Assembly: GCF_016808095.1 (NCBI RefSeq) | Contig: NC_068970.1 | Coordinates: forward strand, 36,304,630-36,368,629 | Source: Vigna angularis | Lineage: Eukaryota; Streptophyta; Magnoliopsida; Fabales; Fabaceae | Direction: 5' to 3' | Length of the DNA stretch: 64,000 bases | Shown: piece after piece, positions 47,450-58,683 of the stretch | How positions within the stretch are numbered: position 1 is the stretch's first letter | How the letters are laid out: every line of letters begins with the position of its first letter | Position numbers and translations under genes: made by a program | Notes under the pieces: model-generated | The model's input: only the letters and a program-made list of their open reading frames with translations | Databases searched by the model: none | Told to the model about the DNA's origin: nothing

Positions 47450-50400
47450 TGTAAAAAAAGAATTAATGTAAAAGTATCATTGGAAAAAAATAACTATTGA
47501 ATCTATATATCCAACTTTTCCTTTCGTTATTTTTGTAATAAATTTCAATTAATAATAAAAATATAAATATATTTATGAAAATGTATGCTATTTTTGGTGT
47601 TTTCAAAAGGACAAAGTTCAGCCAATTTATTTGCTTATTGTTTTAAAAATAACAAATAAAAGTCATTTCTATACTTTACTCTAGGAAGCCCTCATTTTTT
47701 TCATGGCAAGTGGGAAATTGTACATGGATCACTCATAAAAATATGTGGACCAAAATGGTTGAAGGTACAATATATATAAGACATGTGTTTTAATTTTCTA
47801 ATAAAGGACATTGACAGAATAGGCAATAGCAACATACAACACAGGATATATGAAATTGAAAAAAAAATAGTTTAAATTTTACAATAACGTAATGTTATGC
47901 CTTTTTTTATAAATACGTCATTTGATTCTCAAATTGAAGTGTTAAATGCTATTAATTTAGGCACTTAAGGTAATATTTTTTCTTAAATTAGGTCTTTGCC
48001 TTGTTTTATTCTCTAAACCTGATTGTTTATAACTATGTACTATTGATACTTTACTTGTAAGTGAATATTATCACTTAATGTTTTGAAATTTAGATTCACG
48101 TAATGATTCTTTTCTAAATATTGAGTCCTCATCAATTTAAAGCACTTCCCGGGAAAGGAAAAAAACGAATAATACATCTTCAATTCAAATAGTTATAAGG
48201 TTAATTAAGAGTTTGGATCAAATAATTTAAATCCAAATTATCACTAGTTAAATGAGCTGAGAGGAGAGAGACAGTTTGTGAGTTTAATTATGTCACTAAT
48301 ATTTAAAAGTTATAAAGATTGTTTTGTAAATTTGAAAAGAATGATAGAAGAGATTGTAAGTTTAACTTTTTTTCACTTACACAATCCTAACAACAAATAT
48401 TTATCGATAAAATAATTTTGAAAAATTCAGTTTAATTTTTTACTCAAACTAATTAAATTAGGTATCTGATTTATGATTTACAAATTCAATATATTCAAAT
48501 CAAATTTATGGTTCATTTTTTTTCTTATTAATTATTATATAAATTATATATGTAATACATATATATGTAATTTTTTTCCTCATTCGTGTACAATTGAGTC
48601 GTGTGGCGGACAAAATAAAATGGGGCGAAACATGTTACCCATGGGTTTTATTGTGTGCTTTAAGGAAAACATAATAGAGTGTAAGATTGAATATATTTTG
48701 GTTCTCCTAACAACATCAAATTAACGTGAATAAATAACTGTCCTCGTTGCTTTCTGTTTGCCCATGTGCCCAACTTTACACAATCATTTTTTAATCAATA
48801 TTCATTTTTAAAATATATACAACTGAATTCCACATTTAAGTCAATAATCCATAGAAAAATTTACAAGTCAATATAGCTGAAAAATAATGATAAATTTAAA
48901 ATCTAAATGTGAATAAAAAATTACCGAAATAATAAAAAATTTCTGAAATAAAATTTGAAAAAATTATAAAAGTAATAAGAAATAGTGAGGAGCATAAAAC
49001 ATAAATTAAGATTTAACTATATATATATATATATATAGTTAGATAAATATTAACTTAGTCATTATTCTTTCTTGGGTGAAGGAAATTGTGTATTACGCCC
49101 CACAACATAACATAAGATGGATGAGAGTACAATTATGAGTGGACCTCTATGTACTGTTGCAATTTCAGCCATTGGTATTGGTCCCACCACACTAACTCAA
49201 CCACCTTCTCTACGTTGTACCATGATTATTTATTGACCCAAGGCTACATTCCACTCTATCTCTTTAATTTTAATTAATGATATGCCACGTAATTAGAAAC
49301 AAAAGTTAAAGCTAAAGGAATTTAATTAATTCGGTGAACAAATTAGGTCAAACTTTGTGATTGTCTAACTCATGGAGGTCATTTCTTCTATCACTCTTCT
49401 TCTCCGAGTTAACTTTGGAATATATATTTTTTTTAATTGATGTTGTTTGATAAAAAAAATTACTTAATTCATCATTTTCAGGACTCTTTTTTTTTCACTT
49501 TAGCTATATTATATACTTAAAAAGTGTAAATCAATTTCCCTCACACCAACAACATCTTATATTATCTCTTTTTATTAGTTACTTTAAACAAATATTTTTA
49601 TTCATTTATTACTTTAAATTTTTACTTTTTTACATGAAATTAATTATTTTCATCTGGATCACAACTTTAACAAAAAAGAAGAGAAAAGTAATAATACTTT
49701 AAACTATTTTATTTCCATTTACTTTGTTTTTTATTTTTTTATATATGTACTTTCAATTTTTAGAAAGAAATTTAAACCATATTATCTTTATTAAACTTAG
49801 AAACTAAAACTTTTACTTAAAAATTAAAACAAAAATTATTATATTTTCAAAACTAAAAAACACATTTATAAAATATCACATCTTCAATTGTTTTTGCATA
49901 GTTTTCTAAAACATTTATATATTTAATTAATGTTATACATATACAATTTTTTTGATATGTTTTCTCTAATAGTTCTATTAAATGTAACTTTTTCCTTTGC
50001 TTCTCATATTCGTGTAATTTTTTATCTTAATTATTCCTAATTGATTACCATCTAAATTGGTTTCAAATCATATATAAATTGAGATAAAACTAATTTTCAA
50101 TATATCAAATAAATATAAATCTTACTTCAAATTTTTTAAATTTAATTTAATTTAAAATTTACTTTTCAAAATAATATCTTTCAACTTCTTGAACAAAATC
50201 TGAATGGAATTTTTTAGTTCCAATTATCTCTTATTGAATTGATTGTCATCTCTTGTTCTAATCTAAACCCAAATCCAAGTTCATTCTTCCCTTTGAATGT
50301 GAGACGCTAGAGCCATTTTCACCCTTGCCATAACTTTAGTCCAATGTCCTAAAATTTCAGGTGCCCTAATTTGAGTGACCTAGTCAACCTTTGTGCCTTC

Positions 50401-50944
50401 CAATCTGACATTGAATAACATGATCATGTGCCTTAACTATGATTTCCGAATTACTAAGCTTGTGAGTGATGAATCTTAATCAATAATTTTGGAGAACCAA
50501 AAGTAATACATTCAAAATTTATATATTTGATTATTATTATTATTAATACAATAAAAGTTAATACATAACTATAATTTAGTTCACTAATACAATATAAAAA
50601 ATTAATACATGACTTAGTATAAGTGTAACTACACAATAAATCACATATCTAAAGAATTGTTTTACGGCTAGTTTTTTTTATCATTTTAAAAAACAAAATC
50701 TATTCTTTTATTCTTCATCAATATACATATCTTCTTCTTTTTTTAAAAAAAAGATTAAAAAATAATTTATGATAATCTAATAAAAATCACTAGTCTAAAA
50801 AAAGTCTTTATACAATTTAAAAAAAAATCTTTTATAACAGTTTTAGAAATAGTATAAACATGCAATATAGAAAGTTTTTTGCTTTCTATACTGATTCAAG
50901 AAGAAGTGAAGAAAGTTTTCTTTTTTACCAATTAATTAAGGCCA
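47450..50944. other. AT-rich intergenic DNA
   Basis: No gene that I can support. Less AT-rich patches at 49080-49260 and 50280-50440 have no recognisable product. A 26-bp palindromic TA tract (AACTATATA...TATATAGTT) spans about 49015-49040. Confidence 0.35.
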
Positions 50945-50949
50945 CAAAC
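50945..50949. repeat. left 5-bp target site duplication (caaac)
   Basis: Identical to 56096-56100. Confidence 0.95.
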
Positions 50950-51152
50950 TGTTGCAGTTGACTCTTCATTACAATTTATTTTTTTCTTGTGCATAATTGC
51001 TCAACAGTTATGATTGGTTATTTTCTTTTATGTTTACTGTAATGTGAATGATGTAAGGGATAGGTTGTTATGGACAAAATTATAGACATTATTCTACTTT
51101 CCTTTTGTTCTTTCTGCTTTGTTTATCTTGTTTATACTTGTTTGAACCAACA
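50950..51152 (+). repeat. 5' LTR of the copia element
   Basis: Starts TGTTG and ends CAACA (5-bp terminal inversion). It aligns along its whole length with 55879-56095. Confidence 0.95.
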
Positions 51153-51154
51153 AG

Positions 51155-51170
51155 TGGCGCCATCTATGGG
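51155..51170 (+). other. primer binding site of the copia element
   Basis: Two bases after the 5' LTR, TGGCGCCATCTATGGG begins with TGG, the complement of a tRNA 3' CCA end. The exact tRNA primer is not assigned; it is not the common TGGTATCAGAGC initiator-Met type. Confidence 0.65.
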
Positions 51171-51208
51171 AATAAACAAGACAAGACTGTTTTATTCACC
51201 AAGAAACA

Positions 51209-51889
51209 ATGACAACAAAATTTGATATTGTGAAGTTCAATGGATCAAATGATTTTGGGTTATGGAAGATCAAGATGGAAGCTATCTTGATTCAGCAAGG
51301 TTGTGATGAAGCCTTGAAGGGTGAAGAAAGTATGTCACCAGTCTTATCACAAGCAGAGAAGAACATGATTGATAAGGCCAGAAGTGCCATTATCTTATGT
51401 CTGGGTGACAAGGCTCTTAGAGAGGTTGCCAAGGAGGTAGGCATATGTACAAGATTGGAGTCATTATACATGACTAGATCATTAGCTCATAGATTGTGCC
51501 TGAAAAAACAACTTTACTCGTTCAAGATGATGGAGTCAAGATCCATTGAAGAACAAATTTCTGGTTTTAACAAGATCATTGGTGATCTTGAGAACATCGA
51601 GGTAAAACTTGAAGATGAAGATAAAGTTGTGATTCTTCTAAATGCTTTACCTAAAACTTTTGAGCATTTCAGAGATGCTTTACTGTATGGGAAAGATCAA
51701 GTGATTACTTTGGAAGAAGTCATCACTTCCATCAGAACCAAGGAATTTCAGAAACTTCAAGATTCCAAGAATATGGAGGAAATATCTTCTGGGCTTGCAG
51801 TCTCAAGGATAAAGTGGAAGAAGAGAGAAGGAAAATCAGGCAAGGTGAAGCAAGAAATCAAGAAGCAGGTTTGATGTTTCAAATGTTAG
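51209..51889 (+). pseudogene. copia gag, truncated by stops at the zinc knuckle
   Basis: ATG 51209 opens 221 codons, starting MTTKFDIVKFNGSNDF and continuing with the copia-type Gag core (UBN2/retrotran_gag): 'LWKIKMEAILIQ', 'LESLYMTRSLAHRL', 'LNALPKTFEHFRDALLYG'. A TGA at 51872-51874 stops it directly before the CCHC zinc knuckle, whose codons remain in frame (C-F-K-C, stop 51887, K-I-G-H-I-K-K-Y-C). The nucleocapsid finger that would bind the RNA genome is therefore never made. Confidence 0.9.
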
Positions 51890-52605
51890 AAAATTGGTCA
51901 TATTAAGAAGTACTGTCCTGAGAATGATGACCAAGACTCTCGGGTGAAAGAAATTGTTGATGTTGTATAGGCTTCAGATGACTATGAATCTGCTAAAGTT
52001 TTGGTGGCTTCATCGGATGATTCCTAGAAAAGTTGGGTTATGGATTCCGGTTGCACATATCATATGTGTCCAATCAAAGATTATTTTGAGAATCTTGTTT
52101 TGAAGGAGTGTGGAACAGTGCTTCTTGGGAACAATAAAGCCTGTAAAGTGTAGGGAATTGGAGTGATTAGACTGAGAATGTTTGATAATCACGAGATGTT
52201 GTTACAAGGAGTGAGGTATGTTCCAGAACTGAAAAGGAATCTGATTTCCATAAGTGCTTTTGATCTTATGGGATATTCTACAAAGGTTGAGAATGGGTTC
52301 ATGAAGGTGACTAAAGGGGCATCTGTAATTGCCAAAGGTAGTCGTGTTAATGGCTTGTATATCTTGGATGGATTCACTGTTATATCTCATGCATTTATTG
52401 CAAGTCAGTCCATGGAAGACAAGACAAGATTATGGCATTTGAGGCTGGGTCATATAAGTGAGAAGAGATTATTCAAATTGGAGAATCAACAACTGCTCAT
52501 GGGTGATAAATTTCATAAGTTGAAGTTTTGTGATCAATGTGTTTTGGGAAAAGCTCATAGAGTGAAATTTGGAGTTGGTAAGCATACTTCCACAAGACCT
52601 TTTGA
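51890..52605 (+). pseudogene. copia protease and pre-integrase zinc domain, broken
   Basis: This continues the gag frame. The protease core reads SWVMDSGCTYHMCP at about 52030-52075, with the DSG-type active-site triad, but stops at 51968, 52025 and 52151 interrupt the region. From 52163 it is open again. The segment VPELKRNLISISAFD is followed by the pre-integrase HHCC zinc motif 'LWHLRLGHISEKRLFKLENQ' and 'FCDQCVLGKAHRVKF'. The frame then runs into the 713-bp insert and stops within it. Confidence 0.88.
52597..52605. repeat. left 9-bp duplication (accttttga) flanking the insert
   Basis: Identical to 53319-53327. The reading frame of the host element is continuous if the insert plus one copy is left out. 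Confidence 0.85.
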
Positions 52606-53318
52606 TAGAAGCAACTTCTATCTTCAAGAAGAAACAACTCCTCAGATCTGGAGATGGTAGCGGATTGAAGTGAAGGATGAAGATGACAGTGCATATAAGG
52701 TGTCTGATGGAATGTCAGGCATTGTTTGGAAGTGTATGGTGAAGAAGTTCAAGCTCAGATGGCCTTCCAGCGGGGAAGGGAGCTAGAGGAAGATAACTTA
52801 AAGAAGCTCAAGCAAGGAACTCGAAGAAGTAGTGGCTGGATTTCAGCAGCATAACACTCTTTCAATTCAAGTTGCATTTACAAAGGAATGAATCTCCCTT
52901 TTATAGAAGAAGAGAAGACTCAACATGCCTAGTAAGCTAAGAGAAGTGCGTTGGAGAAACTACAAGGCATGGAACACAAGGTTCAGAGGTCAGCTAATCA
53001 AACACGTGTGAAATGAAGAAGCTGGTGCATAGTGGCAATCTTCCTTGCTTTTTCAAACCGGAATGTAGTAGCTCCAATCTGTAAAGCTTTTTAAAGCCAC
53101 TCTTCTTTGCCTCCTTTATTCTCTCTTGCTTGACAATCTTCCTAGGATCCTTCCAACCTTTATTGTCCTACAAAACAAGGTAAATGGATTTAGAGAAGAA
53201 GGTTTTAATAAGTAATATTCCATAAGAGTAAAGTAGTGAGAGCTCTTTCTTCTTCTTGGATTCTTGTAGCCATGACTCTAGTTAGAGGTCCTATTTGTAG
53301 CTTAGATGGTCCTCCATC
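52606..53318. mobile_element. 713-bp insert in the copia integrase region
   Basis: A foreign segment between the zinc domain and the catalytic core of integrase, flanked by a perfect 9-bp direct repeat. It has no long terminal inverted repeats. Each end is itself a small palindrome abutting the duplication: TAGAAG-CAA-CTTCTA (52606-52620) and GATGG-TCCT-CCATC (53305-53318). The minus strand carries a TATAAAA box (52899-52905) followed by leader-like sequence, so the insert may contain a piece of another LTR promoter. No protein or transposase is recognised. The 9-bp duplication suggests a Mutator-type event, perhaps a non-TIR MULE, but this is inference. Confidence 0.7.
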
Positions 53319-53327
53319 ACCTTTTGA
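53319..53327. repeat. right 9-bp duplication (accttttga) flanking the insert
   Basis: Matches 52597-52605. Confidence 0.85.
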
Positions 53328-54163
53328 GTATGTTGATGCAGATTTATGGGGTCCATCCAGGACTCAAACTCATGGAGGAGGATCCTATTTCTTGAGTATT
53401 ATTGATGATTACTCAAGAAGGGTATGGGTTTATATTGAGAAATAAGACTGAAACATTTCAGAAATTTAAAGATTGGCATATTCAAATTGAAAATCAACAG
53501 GAGTCCAAGTTAAAGGTATTAAGAACTGATAATGGACTGGAATTTGTCTCTGATATCTTTAATAGTTATTGTGCTAATCATGGTATTAAGAGACATAAAA
53601 ATGTGGCTGCAACTCCAAAACAAAATGGTCTTGCAGAAAGGATGAATAGAACCATTCTTGAGAAGGTCAAGTGCATGATCTTAAGTGCTGGATTACCTAA
53701 AGTATTTTGGGGTGAGGCTGTCAACACATCAGTTTATCTGATAAATAGAAGTCCATCATGTGCCATAGAGAATAAAACACCAATGGAGGTTTGGAGTGGT
53801 AAACCTGCAGATTACTCAAATATAAAGGTATTTAGAGCTTTGGCTTATGCTCATGTAAAGAAAGACAAGCTAGAAGCCAGGGTTGAGAAATGTATGTTCC
53901 TTGGATATGCAGAAGGTGTTAAAGGATACAGATTGTGGAGGCTAGATCCAAAACCACCAAAACTCATAATTAGCAAAGATGTAATCTTTGTTGAAGCAAG
54001 GATGGGAATGCATACTTTAAATCAGGAATCGGGGATGGAGAAATTACAATTTGAGGTGGAGAATCCTATCGATAAAACTCAACAAGATCTTAATGATGGC
54101 CCAGAAAGTTCATCACGTAACATTGAGCACTCATCTTCCAATCAAGCCACCAATGACTATTAA
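53319..54163 (+). pseudogene. copia integrase core and C-terminal region, frameshifted
   Basis: The first part (frame of 53236) gives the first catalytic Asp context 'DADLWGPSRTQTHGGGSYFL' and 'SIIDDYSRRVWVY'. A small indel near 53432-53440 then shifts the frame. The following 53402-54160 frame continues with 'NKTETFQKFKDWH', the second Asp in 'LRTDNGLEF' and the catalytic Glu in 'KQNGLAERMNRT'. All three DDE positions are therefore present in DNA, but not in one frame. The GKP.DYS..KVFR.LAYAHV block and the region after it are typical of copia. A TAA at 54161-54163 ends the frame. Confidence 0.9.
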
Positions 54164-55828
54164 CTTGTTCGTGACAGGGAAAGAAGAATCTCCAAACCAA
54201 CTCAGATATTTGGACAAGTTGATTTAATATGTTATGCTTTGAATACAGTTGAAGAGATAAATGAACCAGATGAACCAAGAAACTTCAAAGAGGCTCTTGA
54301 GAGTGAACAACAAAAGCTTTGGTTGTGTCCAATGGAAGAAGAACTTGAATCACTTAGAAAAAATAACACCTGGAGACTTGTAAATTTACCTAAGGGCCAA
54401 AAGGTGATTGGATGCAAATGGATCTTCAAGAAGAAGGGTGAGATTCCAGGAGTTCAGAAGGCTCGATTTAAGGCAAGATTGGTGGCAAAGGGGTTTACTC
54501 AAGTCGAAGGTGTGGATTACAATGAGATTTTTGCACCTATGGTGAAACACTATTCAGTGAGAATTTTGATGTCAATTGTAAACCAGTTTGATTTATATCT
54601 GGAGCAATTGGATGTCAAGACAACTTTTCTACATGGAAACTTAGAGGAAACAATCTATATGAGCCAACCGGAGGGATTTGCAGTTGATGATAAGGTATGC
54701 CTCTTGCAAAAATCATTGTATGGTCTAAAACAAAGTCCTAGACAGTGGTACAAGAAGTTTGATGACTTCTTAATGAAGTTGAACTTCAAGAGATGTAGCT
54801 ATGATAGTTGTGTCTATATACTCGAAAAGGGAGTTTGGTTGTATCTATTGTTGTATGTAGATGATATTCTAGTAGCAAGCAAAGACCAAGGGATGATTAA
54901 TGATCTAAAGCATGCACTGAATTCAGAATTCGAGATAAACGATCTTGGAAAAGCTAGTCGAATTCTTGGAGTAGATATCATCAGAGATAAGCTGCAAGGT
55001 ACTTTATTTTTGTCTCAAAAGATTTATATGAAAAAGATTGTGGAAAGGTTTAGAATGTATAAAGCTAAACCAGTGAGCACACCTCTAGCCCATCACATGA
55101 AACTCTCAAGGAGTCAAGACATCATGTCTGATGATGATAGGAAGAAGATGGAACCTATTCCTTATGCTTGTGGAGTAGGCAACATTATGTATGGAATGAT
55201 TTATACTAGACCAGATCTTGCACATGCTGTTAGTGTTGTGAGTAAGTTCATGGTAGAACCTGCACATGCTCATTGGGAAGCTCTGAAGTGGATTCTCATA
55301 TATGTGAATGGAACTCTAAACTCAGGTCTTCTATATCAGAGAAATAGTCATTTTAAATCTATCATTGAAGGTTTTGTTGATGCTGACTATGCTGGATGTC
55401 TTGATACTAGAAAATTTCTCTCAGGTTATGTGTTTACTCTGTTTGGAACAACTGTGAGTTGGAAGGCAAATCTCCAATCTGTTGTAGCTTTGTCCACTAC
55501 AAAAGTAGAATATAATGCTTTGCTTGAAGGGGTAAAAGAAGGTTTATGGCTAAAGGGAATGCTCTTTGAACTTGGATTCAAACAGAATAGTGTACAAATC
55601 TTTTGCGATAGCCAAAGTGCTATTCATCTAGCCAATCATCAAATGTATCATTCAAAGACCAAGCATATTGATGTTAAACTACATTTCATTAGAGATGTGA
55701 TTGATTCAGGTGCTATTGAAGTGGTGAAGATTGACTCTAGTGACAATCCAACAGATATGTTAACTAAAGTGTTACCTGGAAATAAGTTTGAAAAATGCTT
55801 AAGCATGGTGGATTTTAGTCATGTTTGA
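54164..55828 (+). pseudogene. copia reverse transcriptase and RNase H, open but without its own start
   Basis: The frame is open from just after the TAA at 54161 to TGA 55826-55828, in the same phase as the integrase frame. RT blocks: 'WRLVNLPKGQKVIGCKWIFK', 'ARLVAKGFTQVEGVDYNEIF', 'LDVKTTFLHGNLEETIYMSQ' with the first catalytic Asp, 'SLYGLKQSPRQWY', and the YVDD box at 54854-54865. RNase H: 'GFVDADYAGCLDTRKFLSGY' with a catalytic Asp, 'ALSTTKVEYNAL' where STTEAEY is usual, and 'IFCDSQSAIHLANHQMYHSK' then TKHIDVKLHFIRD. This is the best preserved part, but it has no ATG at its head and no intact gag-pol, so no active protein is expected. Confidence 0.93.
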
Positions 55829-55866
55829 TTTCATGGGAGTAGTTGTACAAACTGCATTGAAGTGTC

Positions 55867-55878
55867 AAGGTGGAGAAA
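55867..55878 (+). other. polypurine tract of the copia element
   Basis: AAGGTGGAGAAA lies directly before the 3' LTR. It is the expected start of plus-strand DNA synthesis and nearly all purine. Confidence 0.85.
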
Positions 55879-56095
55879 TGTTGCAGTTGACTCTTCATTA
55901 CAGTTTATTGTTTTTCTTGTGCATAACTGTGCATAACTGCTCAACAATTATGGTTGGTTATTTTCTTTTGTTATGTTTATTGTAATGTGAATGATGTAAG
56001 GGGTAGGTTGTTGTGGACATAATTATAGACATTATTCTGCTTTCCTTTTGTTCTTTCTACTTTGTATATCTTGTTTATACTTGTTTGAACCAACA
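55879..56095 (+). repeat. 3' LTR of the copia element
   Basis: TGTTG...CAACA, 217 bp. Compared with the 5' LTR it carries a 10-bp tandem duplication (gcataactgt), a 3-bp and a 1-bp insertion, and about a dozen substitutions. Confidence 0.95.
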
Positions 56096-56100
56096 CAAAC
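56096..56100. repeat. right 5-bp target site duplication (caaac)
   Basis: Matches 50945-50949. Confidence 0.95.
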
Positions 56101-56857
56101 GATATAATATCCTAGGACTATTCTTTTTTCTCCTCACCTTTGAACCCAATATTCTTAAACGCACCAACCACGAATCCAGAACAAAATCAAGAACTCAAAA
56201 ACAATTATTTACTAATTGAACGCACCATCAATCTGTAATAATCAAACAACAATTAAAAACAAGTTATGAAAAAATAATGGTACATTACTTTTTCTTCTAT
56301 ATTCATAAAATATATATATACAAAAAGCTCATTAAATAAGAAATAATGCTAACTATTATATAAATATTTTAGCATTAAGATTGTGTTCAAGTCAGGGAAA
56401 GAATTTGAGAAAAAGTGAGTGGATGAGTTTAACAAGATTTAAGAATAAAATGTTTGTTGTTTTCTAGAAAAAATTGGTGATTAAGAATGAATTTGAAAAT
56501 AAAATATGTGAGATTTGACTTATGTGATAGATTTAAAAAAATATTTTAATAGATAAAAAATTCAAATTATCAAATTATTCTTAGTAATAAGTAATATAAA
56601 ATAATATTTATGAGTAAGATATTTTTTAGTAAAAATTATTTAAAATATTAGAATTAAAAAAAAGTAATACAGAATTAACAATATATTTTTTTAGGATAAT
56701 TAAATTTTTCTGTTTAGACAATATTTATTTTAGTATAAAATTTAGTCGTGGTATTATTTTGTCGTGTTTATACTAAAATTAAATGCTTTTTTTTAATTAC
56801 AATTATTTTAATTAATTTAGTTATACTAAAATTAATTTTATTATTATTAACATTATT

Positions 56858-56860
56858 TAA

Positions 56861-56898
<38 letters not shown>

Positions 56899-56900
56899 TT
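56858..56900. repeat. (ATT)n microsatellite, interrupted
   Basis: ATT units with one AGT interruption. Confidence 0.85.
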
Positions 56901-57280
56901 AATATTAATGAAAACATGATTGCCACCACTAAATCGATTCCAGCCTGAAGAGAATAGATTGTCTCCTTTGGAAAATGAAGATGAAATCGGTTACAGTAGA
57001 GATGGAATGAGTTAATTCTCTCTGTTGAATTCTGACTAAATCATTTAATTTCCTCACTTTTAAAAAAATTAAAAAATAAAATAAAAATGGAGCATGACAC
57101 CCATCGCCTCTGCAGGTTGTAGAAAAGGTGGATCCTATTGAAATCCTTTAGGTGAAATGCTATCATTTAGGTGAAATGCTTTCGAAACATGGTCTGAGTG
57201 AGATGCTAATTCTTGCGTCGGCTAATTTAACTATAATATTTCTGCATTCTTTTTGCTACATTTCTTGAATTTTAAAACTT

Positions 57281-57282
<2 letters not shown>

Positions 57283-57362
<80 letters not shown>
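57283..57362. repeat. (TA)n microsatellite
   Basis: Uninterrupted TA run of about 80 bp. Confidence 0.95.
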
Positions 57363-57364
<2 letters not shown>

Positions 57365-57864
57365 CTAATTTTATTTTGATTTTATGTTGGATAAGTATTA
57401 CACAACTTTTTACTATATTGTATATTAGAATTTATTGTTATTTAGTATAATTAAATATAAGCAAGTTAATTTAGTTATCAGTTTAGTTATCGATTTAGCT
57501 ACTGATTTAGTTATTTTAATTAAAATAAATATTATTTGAATTAAATTAAAAATCGTATTTATTTGCAACTGAATTAGAGACTGAAAATTATTTTATTAAA
57601 TTAAATTTTTTTAATTAGTTACTAATTAATTTTCAAAATTTTAGTAGTTAAATTGGTTTTTAATATTTGAAGGTCACCAAGTTTTTTAGTGATAAGTTAA
57701 AGACCGAATTTTGGTGATTGTTTTGCAATTAGAGTTTGGTCGCTAATTGTGTTTGCGACGATTTTATTCTTTTAGCGACCAACTTTGTCTATGGCTAAAT
57801 GTTTTTTTTTAATGTAAATTGATAAAAAGTAAAGTGTTACAAAATTTTATAAAGCCAATAATAT

Positions 57865-58130
57865 ATTCGATTAAATATTATTTTGATGTTTTAACTTTTA
57901 ATAAAATTGAATTGGTCTCATTTTAAAATTTTGAATTTCATTATATTTAGAAATGTGTAGATTTAATCATTTTAACTAATTCTTTTTTAAATTTATTTAA
58001 CATTTTAAATATGTTTCTCAATTAATATTAAAATAAAAATGTGTTAAAATGTAAATAATTTAAATATTATTATAAAATATATTTAAATATTAAATAAACT
58101 TAAAATTTGATTAAAAAGCTAAATCTAAAA
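57865..58130. mobile_element. diverged MITE relative of 23526-23793
   Basis: Shares in order cgattaaatatt...ttga..tggtctcattttaaaattt...tagatttaatcattttaacta...tttatttaacattt with the element at 23526. Ends are not defined. Confidence 0.35.
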
Positions 58131-58683
58131 AATAATTATAATTTTTCTTTAGACAAAAAACAAATAAAATAAGATAACTTGAAGGTATATAACTATGAAC
58201 AAGTACGATGATAAAATAAATAGACTTATTTATTTGTCACTAGTTTCACAAGGTGGGTTGACATTTCTAGTTTTTCTTATTTTAATTGGTTCAGGTCGCC
58301 CATTTTAATAAACTATAATATGAAATATTTATTTATATTAACTGTGTATTGTGTATTGATTGAGTTTAAGGACATTAGTTTTCTTAGGATTTGCTTTTAT
58401 AGTCATCTTGCTAGTATTGTGTAGTATATAATATCCCAACATACCGGCTTTTTCTCTCCAATCAAATTGAACCCGTTTGAACTCATACACAAACATATTT
58501 AATACAGCCATTTCAAAATGAAAAAAATAAAATACTTTACCTTGTATAAATAAGTATATAGTTTTTAAATTACTTTTAACTAATTTAAAACTTAATTGTT
58601 TTTAATATTATTATAATTTATAGCTGCCATTATTAGCTTTATTAGTAAATATTTATTGTTAGATTTCTTATCATTTTCTTAGT

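Larger units (their letters stand above)
50950..56095 (+). mobile_element. Ty1/copia LTR retrotransposon, structurally complete but inactivated
   Basis: A 5146-bp element with two LTRs (203 and 217 bp), a primer binding site, gag-pol in the Ty1/copia order (gag, protease, integrase, reverse transcriptase, RNase H), a polypurine tract and an exact 5-bp target duplication (caaac). It is dead. The single gag-pol frame has TGA 51872, TAG 51887, TAG 51968, TAG 52025, TAG 52151 and TAA 54161. It also has a small frameshift near 53432-53440 and a 713-bp insert at 52606-53318. The LTRs differ at about a dozen positions plus three indels, so the insertion is not recent. Confidence 0.96.
56101..58683. 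other. AT-rich intergenic DNA
   Basis: Contains an ATT-rich tract (about 56858-56900), the long TA run at 57283-57362, a patch at 57660-57790 with repeated (g/t)gcgacca words that may be a CACTA subterminal scrap, and a MITE relative at about 57865-58130. No gene. Confidence 0.4.

Noticed and set aside
52606..53318. Interpretation of the insert as a Helitron or LTR insertion
   Set aside because: Helitrons make no target duplication and end CTRR. LTR elements would give TG...CA ends and a 5-bp duplication. Neither fits the borders seen.
57660..57790. CACTA element suggested by repeated gcgacca words
   Set aside because: No CACTA or TAGTG terminus or 3-bp duplication could be placed. It is recorded only as a possible scrap.
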